Positions 56,197 through 64,000 of a stretch of DNA of 64,000 nucleotides are shown one piece after another. Made by a program: the position numbers and the translations under genes. Below the pieces are notes generated by a model, which did no database searches, was not told the origin of the DNA, and saw only the letters and a program-made list of their open reading frames with translations. Every line of letters starts with the position of its first letter. The first letter of the stretch is position 1. The DNA comes from Panicum virgatum (Eukaryota; Streptophyta; Magnoliopsida; Poales; Poaceae), in contig NC_053147.1 of the NCBI RefSeq assembly GCF_016808335.1, forward strand, positions 17,904,913 to 17,968,912. The letters run 5' to 3'.

Positions 56197-56628
56197 GTGA
56201 ACCACGTGATAGCCGAGTCAGCGGCCGAGGCTCCTAACGTGGTTATTGGTACGTTCATGGTCAACTCCCACCCCGCCACAGTGCTTTTCAATACCAGTGC
56301 TACTCATTCTTTCATTTCCAAGTCATTTGCCGAGCAGCATCGTATACCAATTTCTTGTATGAAGACAGCTATGGTAGTTACCTCACCTGGGGGCCAGATA
56401 CATACATGTTCTATATGCTCCAGAGTTAGTATTATCATAAGGGGGGTAGAGTTCCGCACTGGTTTGATCGTCATTGATTCCTCGGGGATAGATGTGATTT
56501 TGGGCATGGAGACCCTTACCAGATGGGGAGTCCGTATTGATTGTGCTCAGCGGACAGTTCACTTGTCAGCATCTGATGGCCAAGAGGTGACAGTCAGTGC
56601 TACGGAGAATTCTGGATTTCTTCATTAG
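56197..56628 (+). pseudogene. pol: Tekay-type protease, active-site triplet lost
   Basis: Gypsy protease with VLFNTSATHSFIS where the family has D-T-G. The codons AAT (56290-56292) and AGT (56296-56298) are each one G-to-A step from Asp and Gly codons. GIDVILGMETLTRWG is the conserved C-terminal motif. TAG at 56626-56628 separates it from reverse transcriptase in the same frame. Confidence 0.88.
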
Positions 56629-58488
56629 ATGGAGGTTAGACCCACAGATGGTATTCGCGTGGTGTCTGAGTTCCCGGATGTCTTTCCGGATGATTTGCCA
56701 GGTATGCCACCTGAACACGACATTGAGTTTTCTATTGATCTCTTGCCTGGCACAGCTCCTATTGCAAAGTGGCCCTACCGCATGGCACCTATAGAGCATG
56801 AGGAGGTCAAGAAGACCATTGATGAGTTGCTAGCCAAAGGCTATATCCGTCGCAGCTTTTCTCCTTGGGCTTTTCCATTGTTGTTAGTAGATAAGAAGGA
56901 TGGTTCAAAGAGAATGTGCGTCGATTATCGGGATCTGAACACAGTTACCATCAAGAACAAGCATCCACTGCCCCGTATTGAGGATCTTTTTGATCTGCTT
57001 CAAGGTGCTTGTGTATTCTCGAAGATTGATCTGCGTTCGGGTTATTTTCAGCTAAGGATCTGTCCCGAGGATAATCCGAAGACGACATTCACCTGCAAGT
57101 ATGGGCTGTATGAGTACACGGTCATGTCTTTCGGCTTGACTAATGCCCCGGCTTTCTTCATGCACCTGATGAACAAGGTTTTCATGGATTGTCTGGATGT
57201 CTTCGTGGTGATCTTTATTGATGATATTATGATCTTTTCCAAGTCAGAGGCAGAGCATGAAATTCATCTGAAGCTCGTGTTACAGAGATTGAGGGAGCAT
57301 CAGCTATATGCTAAGTTCAGCAAGTGCGAGTTCTGGATTGACGAGGTTCCATTCCTCGGTCATATCATCTCCAAGGGAGGTATTGCAGTTGATCCGAGCA
57401 AGGTGAAGGATGTGCTCGAGTGGGAGACACCGCAGACGGTGAAGGAAGTCCGGTCATTCTTGGGCTTAGCAGGATATTATCAGAGGTTCATTGAGAATTT
57501 CTCCAAAATCGCGAAGCCCTTGACTTCTTTGCTAGAGAAGAATGCGGATTTCATATGGACTGATGAGCGTCAGATGGCATTCGATGAGTTGAAGAAGAGG
57601 TTGACTACGGCGCTAGTCCTTACTCTGCCAGACCAGAGCAAGAGGTTCACCGTCTATTGTGATGCTTCGAAGAATGGTCTTGGTTGTGTCTTGATGCAGG
57701 AGGGCAGAGTGATTGCTTATGCTTCACGGCAGTTACGTCGGCATGAGCTGAACTATCCCACTCATGATCTTGAGTTAGCCGCAGTTGTACATGCTCTGAA
57801 GATTTGGAGGCATTACTTATTCGGGCAGCAGTGTGATATCTACACTGATCACAAGAGCCTCAAGTATATTTTCACGCAGAGTGAGCTGAACATGTGGCAG
57901 AGGAGATGGTTAGAGCTGGTCAAGGATTATGACCTGGAGATTCACTATCATCCGGGTAAGGCCAATGTTGTGGCAGATGCTCTGAGCAGAAGAAGCCATG
58001 TCAACATGGTCGTGGCTTTCCAGATGCCTCAGGAGTTATGCGAGGAGTTCGAGAAGTTGAGCTTGGGTTTCGTGCATCATACTTCGAGTGCATCATTCGA
58101 AGCTGAACCCACCCTTGAGGTAGAGATCAGACAGCATCAGAGTCATGAGGAGAAGCTTCAGGAGATCCGGGAGTTGCTCAAGAAAGGCAAGGCTCCTCAT
58201 TTCAGAAAGGACGACCATGGGACTTTGTGGTACAAGAACCGGATTTGTGTGCCAGAGGGAAATGATCTCAGAAAGTTGATTCTGAGTGAGGCTCATGATA
58301 CGGCTTACTCTATTCATCCAGGCAGCACTAAGATGTACTATGATCTTAAGGAGTGTTTCTGGTGGCCCGGGATGAAGCGTTCAGTCGCCGAGTATGTGGA
58401 CATCTGCGACACATGTCAGCGTGTGAAGGCAGAGCATCAGAGGCCAGCCAGTTTGTTGCAGCCGTTGAAGATTCCCGAGTGGAAATAG
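56629..58488 (+). pseudogene. pol: Tekay-type reverse transcriptase, RNase H and integrase N-terminus
   Basis: A long open piece: [23 protein letters not shown] leads into a complete reverse transcriptase ([41 protein letters not shown]), RNase H ([26 protein letters not shown]) and the integrase zinc-binding region ([13 protein letters not shown] ... CDTCQRVK). TAG at 58486-58488 replaces a position usually Trp. All reverse-transcriptase blocks are present. Confidence 0.93.
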
Positions 58489-59532
58489 GAGGAGATCACG
58501 ATGGATTTCATAGTGGGATTGCCTCGTACTCAGCAGGGGTACAACTCTATATGGGTAGTAGTGGGCCGTTTGACGAAGGTTGCTCACTTCATTCCGGTGA
58601 ACACTACTTACTCCGGTGCCAGACTTGCAGAGTTGTACATCTCCCGGATTGTCTGTCTGCATGGTGTGCCCAAGAAGATCATATATGATAGATGATCTCA
58701 GTTCACTTCACGGTTCTAGGAGCAGCTTCATGACTCTTTGGATACGAAGCTGCGTTTTAGTACCGCTTACCATCCTCAGACAGAGAGAACCATCTGAGTG
58801 TTGGAGGATATGCTGAGAGCGTGTGCCATTCAGTATGGTACCAGTTGGGATAAGTGCCTGCCGTATGCTGAGTTTTCATATAACAACAGCTACCAGGCCA
58901 GTCTGAAGAAATCCCCCTTCGAGGCTCTGTATGGTCGGAAGTGCAGGACTCCTCTGTATTGGGATCAGGTTGGAGAAAAGCAAGTGTTCGGACCTGAGAT
59001 TATTGAGGATGCAGAGCAGCTGGTACAGGTAGTGCGGGAAAATTTGCGGATCGCACAGTCTCGGCAGAAAAGCTATGCAGACAGTAGCAGAAGGGATTTA
59101 ACCTTCAAGGTAAACGATTATGTGTACTTGAAGGTGTCACCAATGCGGGGAATCTGCAAGTTTAATATAAAAGGGAAATTAGCACCAAGGTACATTGGTC
59201 CATTCAGGGTGCTGGAGAGGAAAGGCGAAGTTGCTTATCGCCTAGAGTTGCCTACTGATCTCTCCGGAGTACATGATGTCTTCTATATCTCTCAGCTGAG
59301 GAAATGTCTGCAAGTACCTGAGCAGCAGGCACCACTGGATGGGTTAGAGGTGCAGGAAGATCTGACCTATACTGAGCATTCGGTGAAGATTCTGGAGACA
59401 TCGGTGAGAGTTACCCGGAACAAGCGCATCAAGATGTGCCGGGTCCAGTGCAAGCATCACAGTGAAGCTGAGGCTACATGGGAGCGAGAAGATGAGCTGA
59501 GGAAGACATATCCTGATCTCTTTGCTAGCTAG
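58489..59532 (+). pseudogene. pol: Tekay-type integrase core and chromodomain-like C-terminus
   Basis: Continues integrase (MDFIVGLPRTQQGYNSIW ... TAYHPQTERT). Several stops lie at 58693-58799. After 58798 the frame is open through GPFRVLERKGEVAYRLELP to the end. The last ~70 residues (VFYISQLRKCL, VRVTRNKRIKMCRVQ, ATWEREDELRKTYP) correspond to the chromodomain-like module of Tekay/Del elements. Stop at 59530-59532. Confidence 0.88.
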
Positions 59533-59561
59533 CCTATCTGAATCTCGGGACGAGATTCCTT

Positions 59562-59576
59562 TAAGGGGGTAGGAGT
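59562..59576 (+). other. Polypurine tract of the Tekay-type element
   Basis: AAGGGGGTAGGAG just before the 3' LTR start at 59577. Confidence 0.8.
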
Positions 59577-59880
59577 TGTAACACCCTAATGTAAAATTCC
59601 AGTTTTATTCATAAAGTTAATTTGCCCCCTTTGTTTTTCCAAGGTTTTATATGCTTAGCCTTGCATTTAATTTAATTTTTTCTTTCACAAGTAATTAAAA
59701 TTTTTCTTAGCTTAACATGTTTGTGCATTCATGCTGGTGCATAATTTTATTTGATTGAGTGTGGTTTGAATTCAAATTCAAATTTGAATTCAAATAGGTT
59801 TAGTTTGGTTTGAAATAGGAAATAGAAAAGGAAAGCAAAAAGGAAACCCAATCAAACCCAAACCTAGGAAGCAGCCCAGC
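59577..59880 (+). repeat. 3' LTR of the Tekay-type element, truncated to its first 304 bp
   Basis: Matches 50988-51293, then stops after AAGCAGCCCAGCG and continues as the other gypsy LTR family. Confidence 0.9.
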
Positions 59881-61074
59881 GAACAACTGGTATAAAATAA
59901 ACTAGCTTAAATACAAATCAAAATTTTAGCAGGGGCAAAATTGACATTTTACATGCATCAGTATTTTTCCTCTAATCAACCCAACAAAATTTAGTTTGAA
60001 TTTTTCACATTTTTCTATATTTTTCTACACATTTTCAAAGTTTTCAGCTGAAATAAATCTTAAAGAAAACCCTAAAGGGGGCTGACAGCCGGGCCCCACA
60101 TGTTAGTGGGAGCCCAGCTCCCCTGCTCCACGCCATGGTCGTGGCCATGGCCACGGGCGCACCGCGGCGGCGGCGTTCCCCGCCGGCGGGGGTTGGCCGG
60201 CGGCGCGGCGGCGCTGGCCCACGGGCAGGCGGCCCCGGGGCTCGCGGCGGGGCGTAGGGCCCCGCGGCGTGCGCGCGCGGCGCGTCGGCGAACCGGCGGC
60301 GACAGCGCCAGTTTCAAGGGGAAAAAGGGCCGGGGAGCACGAGGGGCTTGCGGGGAAGCTCACCACGGGTTCGAATCGGGCGGAGGATGGCCGGAGAGTG
60401 GAGATCGGCGTGGAGGGCGGAGCTCCGGCGTGGATGGCAATGGCGGCCGGCGGTCTGGAGCTATATTCGGCCGGCGTTCTGGACTCAATCGAGCTCGTGG
60501 ATGGTTGGGGGAGGTGAAGGGCAAAGCTAGGGAGCTCGAGGCGCGAAGGATTCGAGCGGGGCGGCAAGGGGATGGCCGGTGCGACGAGCTCTGCTCGCGT
60601 CGGCTCGGCGTGCGCGCGAGGAAGCAGAAGGGGATCGAAGGGAGGAGCACCTTCCCGTGCTCGCGAAGGATAAGGGCGGCGCGAGGAGGGCGAGGTTCAC
60701 CGGGATGCTCGACGCGTGGAGAGCTCGTCGGCGTCCAGGCGCCGGTATGGGCGTCGGGCGCGCATAGTAACGAGCACAGGAGAGGAACAGTGATCGTTTG
60801 ACCGATTTTTGACTCAACTTTGACTATCCAAAACTCAAAGTTTCATATAGAAATATGAAATTTGGCCAAAATAAAAGTTGTAGAGGAAAAAAAGATCTAC
60901 AACTTTTGTTCTGGGCGAAAGTTGATTTGGAGCTCGAATTAGGGAGAAAAACGAGAGCGAACGTAGCTAAGTCGATGTTTACTATGCGAACTCGATTAGC
61001 GCTCATGACGGTGATTAGCCATAATTAGTGATTAAGCACGATATTAGCGTTAAGATTAACACCGGGGTGTTACA
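59881..61074 (-). mobile_element. Fragment of the second gypsy LTR family, right piece
   Basis: On the minus strand starts TGTAACACCCCGGTG at 61074. The end next to the Tekay element (59881-60337) repeats 50466-50987 with roughly 90 percent identity by eye, including CTAAAGGGGGCTGACAGCC and a CATGGCC-rich block. The part from 60338 to 61074 is the 5' portion of this LTR, absent from the left piece. Confidence 0.65.
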
Positions 61075-61250
61075 GCTTCGCTCGAAGGCAAGCGTCCACG
61101 GCGGTGGCGCGCGCGGCGTCGGCGAGCGGCGAGCGCGCCGTCCGGCGTCCGAGTGCGGCGTTCAATCCCGGCGTCCGCGAGCGGCAAGCGCGGCGTCCGG
61201 TAGCGGCGAGCGCGGCATCCGAGTGCGGCAAGGGAGCAGCAACGGGCGGA
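61075..61250. repeat. Short GC-rich tandem units
   Basis: Irregular repeats of about 15-24 bp built from GCGGCGTCCG and GCGAGCGGC. No gene recognised. Confidence 0.6.
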
Positions 61251-62610
61251 AAGCCGATGGAGAGGCACCCGGGAGCTGAAGGCAACGGCAATGGCTGGGT
61301 AAGCACGAATCGAGGAGAAACAGAGACGGGAGGCACCGACTGAGGAAAACGGGAGGGAAGAAGCCAACCACGAAACGCAGATCACGCGAAGAAGGCCCCT
61401 CCCAAAGACGAGCTCCTCGGCGGGCGGCAATGGCGCTGCGGGAGCAGGAACAATGCAGGGACGCGCAGGACGAGCGTCTGCGCGGAGGTCTGCGCGGAGG
61501 CGGCCGGCCAGGCTGGGATGGGTGAGGAGGTAAGAGGGCAGCGGGTTCACGAAGGGCACAGTATCGCCGTAGCGCAGCACAGTATGGGAAGCAGGGACAC
61601 AGGAAGGGAGACTTAGACCTCCCGAGGAGCACAGTATGGGAATGCGGGGCTGTCACAGGAACGAGAGGATGAGGCATGGTCCGAAAGGGTGGGCGCGCGT
61701 GCTCTGCCGGCCGGCGGGAGCGACGGTACTGAACGAAGGCGAGCCCACTGACGACTCCTGCAGGCATCAACGCGAGCGACCAAGCAGCACGGAGCCCGCG
61801 GAAGCACACGATGGAAATCAAATGGCCAGAACTAAACGGGTGACGTGGCCCTTCCCGTCGGCCAGCGTTTGCCCGGGCTATCATCTATAGAAATTGCTTC
61901 AAAAGTGGTTAAGATGGAAAGAGAAATAAGATTACAATGTGAGGTTATATTATATCTTATGCTAAAGTCACAGCAACGAAATAGTCATTAGTCTGCATAT
62001 ATTACAGAGTTTTAGGCCGCAAGTACTATTTTAAAGTATGTGTCCTTCCTCTAAGCTGAAGTTGATGCATGCGGCACATGTTTTAATTTGATGTTGTGCT
62101 CCATCGACGAAAGGTCTCTGCATGTACATATAAAAATGAGACCTTGTTTTGTTTAACGTATTATTTATTAGGAAGGACACGGGAGGCAATGCTTGTATAG
62201 GAATACACCTGGAAAAGGGTTGTAAATAAAGTTATATGTGTGCTTACCTAGCACATGTGCTTCCATTCTGCAGGTTCCCGATCTGTCCGTTTGTGTTTAG
62301 TTCAAGTTAGTGTTTTGGACTGTCTGCACTCGTCGTATTCTAAATCCATTCTCTAAAACAAATATTTTTGTCTAGTCATCGAAATTATCTCCTCTATTAT
62401 CAATTTCTCTACACTCGTGATACTCTATGTATCATAATTCCAACTACCTATCCATTATCCATGGGACCCAAACGTCAGCCCCACCCTCTCTTTATTTTAC
62501 TCTCCTCTCTCCCATCCTCTACCTCTGTTCCTCCGCCTCCCTCTGTTTCCGGCCGGCGCCGCCCCCTTCTCTCCCGCGCCGCCTCCCTCCGGCGACCAGG
62601 GGCCCGGCCC
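61251..62610. other. Unassigned sequence
   Basis: 61251-61880 is moderately GC-rich with several overlapping short frames; a GGAGCACAGTATGGGAA-like phrase appears twice (61577 and 61625). 61881-62460 is AT-rich without structure. No gene or element is identified. Confidence 0.4.
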
Positions 62611-62613
62611 TCC

Positions 62614-62616
<3 letters not shown>

Positions 62617-62689
<73 letters not shown>
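62617..62689. repeat. (CT)n microsatellite
   Basis: Uninterrupted CT dinucleotide run of 73 bp. Confidence 0.97.
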
Positions 62690-62691
<2 letters not shown>

Positions 62692-64000
62692 CGGTCCGCA
62701 CTCGGTTGCCGCCTCCGTCGCCGGCTGTCGCGCCCTCCGGCCAGCGCTCCCTCCCCCGCCGGCGAGCTTCTCCCCGCGAGCGGGGGCCGCGGGACGAGTC
62801 GCCCTCCGCGGGTATGCTGCGCCGCTGCGAGCCGCCCCCCCCCCCCACCCCAACCACGCCGGCGAGCTCCATGGCGCGCACGGCCGGCCTCCTCCCCCCT
62901 CCCCTGCCGCGTGGCAGGCAACACCATGCTCCTCCCCGTGGTCCTCCTGGTCCTGTGGGCGGCAGGCGGGCCTTCGCGGCGGCGCGGCTGGCCTCCCCCC
63001 CTCTCCATGGATCGGGCGTTGCAGCGGGGAGAGAGAGCCGCTCGCGCACTCCCCGGTCTGCCACCCTCCGCTCATGCCGGCCACCGCCCTGTGCCTCCTC
63101 CTCCACCTGTCCCTGCGGGCCGCCGCGGCCATGGACCCCACCGAGCCGAGGTGGCCGGCCGAGGCGGCGCGACTGGGCGGCCGCGGCGCTCGAGCTCAGC
63201 TCTCCCCCGCGCGGCGCGGCCGGCGGAGCAGAGTGGCCCCCGCGCGGCGCAGCCGAGGCGGCGCGACTGGGTGGCCGCGGCTCGGCAGTGGCCATGGCGG
63301 AGCCCACGATGTTTCTCGCCCGAGCAGGGCCTGCCTCGCCACCTCTCGTGCTCGCCCTGGCGCGGACGGTGGCGCTCGAGCTCAGCTCTCCGCGGCGCGG
63401 CGGCCGGATCCGGGGCCCAGGCGCGCGGCCGGCCTGCGCGGCCGGCAGCAGAGGCGGCCGGCGAGCCCGCAGCGGACGCGCGGAGGCGGCCGGTGAGCGC
63501 ACGGCGCTACGAGGACTGGAGGGCCGAGCACGACGAGGGCGCGGTCTGGAGGGCGAAGCGCGGCGCCTCGTCACCGGCGGTGGCGCCCTGCCTCCCGCCC
63601 TCTCTCTCCAGCTCCTTCTCCGCCTCCTCTTTCTTCCCCAAATCCGGCGAGCCCCTCCCGCCTGTGCCGCATCGAGCTCCGCGACGCCGCGGAGGTGGGA
63701 CGGGCCTGGGCGCGGCGGCGGGGCTCCTCGGCTCTGCTCCGACCAATGGCGGCTCAGCGGTTGGGGCTGCGCCTGCGCGCGCGGGTGGGCGGGCCCCGTG
63801 CCACATCGATGATGGCAGACCTCCGCTACCTCCGCTCGGAATAGCGGACGGGAGCGCGTTCGGTTTTTTACCGTGGGCTTTTACAGTACCCGGTGCGGAG
63901 GATTTTCCTCTAAACCCAACCTGCAGGACGGGATAGCGGGGAGGGTGGCGTACCCAATGCGGGCAGCCTTAGCTCTCTCATATTCTGAATTGTTAGGAGA
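62690..64000. other. Very GC-rich block with long frames on both strands, no gene assigned
   Basis: Frames of up to 522 codons are open on the plus strand and 351 on the minus strand over the same DNA. All are Arg/Pro/Ala/Gly-rich, none shows a domain, and the microsatellite is read through. This is what high GC with few AT-rich stop codons produces by itself. A 5' UTR or first exon of a gene outside the window is possible. Confidence 0.4.

Larger units (their letters stand above)
50988..59880 (+). mobile_element. Tekay/Del-type chromovirus (Ty3/gypsy), 3' LTR truncated
   Basis: A long LTR (50988-54451), a TGGTATCAGAGC primer-binding site, gag with an intron-like insertion, protease, reverse transcriptase, RNase H, integrase with a chromodomain-like C-terminus, polypurine tract, then only the first 304 bp of the 3' LTR. 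The gypsy domain order plus the C-terminal domain place it in Tekay/Del. Stops and a lost protease active site make it inactive. Confidence 0.92.

Noticed and set aside
1..64000. tRNA, rRNA or snoRNA genes
   Set aside because: No cloverleaf box A/box B pair or rRNA-like segment was recognised by eye, though a dedicated scan could find something missed.

Overview
This is a window of plant nuclear DNA, most likely from a panicoid grass (maize, sorghum or sugarcane relatives). That placement is inferred from the mixture of Sirevirus, Tat-type and Tekay/Del-type LTR retrotransposons, many small TAA/TTA-target MITEs, and GC-rich host exons with short introns. Nothing bacterial, plasmid or viral is seen.

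Only about 8 kb (15.4-23.1 kb) looks like functional host gene space. It holds three minus-strand genes for pectin metabolism: two tandemly duplicated two-exon genes for pectin methylesterase/invertase inhibitor (PMEI) proteins (15443-16150 and 19148-19847), and a nine-exon GH28 polygalacturonase-like gene (20480-23065). The 2.5 kb between the PMEI copies holds at least four MITEs, one nested inside another.

The rest is layered transposon DNA. 1-10735 is a minus-strand Sirevirus (Ty1/copia) with gag-pol and a downstream extra ORF, cut by the left window edge. 10736-13042 is a GC-rich duplicated segment interrupted by a degenerate hAT element. 13043-14755 is a solo Sirevirus LTR with a perfect 5-bp target duplication. 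23.4-25.6 kb is a 5'-truncated L1-type LINE, and 25.9-26.8 kb a 5'-truncated RTE-type LINE with a perfect 14-bp target duplication. About 28.1-31.0 kb is a minus-strand gypsy LTR. 31.4-32.3 kb holds a broken gene fragment. 32633-48669 is a Tat-lineage gypsy element with two RNase H domains and a spliced antisense gene; its 3' LTR runs directly into a second copy of the gag start, giving an LTR-internal-LTR-internal array. 50988-59880 is a Tekay/Del-type chromovirus with a 3.46-kb LTR and an intron-like insertion inside gag. It is flanked on both sides by pieces of another gypsy LTR (49486-50987 and 59881-61074). 61-64 kb is GC-rich, low-complexity DNA with a CT microsatellite and no gene I can name.

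All the autonomous elements are dead. Most of their in-frame stops look like C-to-T changes on one strand or the other, as expected for methylated, silenced DNA. The most unusual features are the five-exon antisense gene in the Tat element (41003-44616), the gag intron of the Tekay element (55545-55664), and the altered catalytic motif of the polygalacturonase-like protein.
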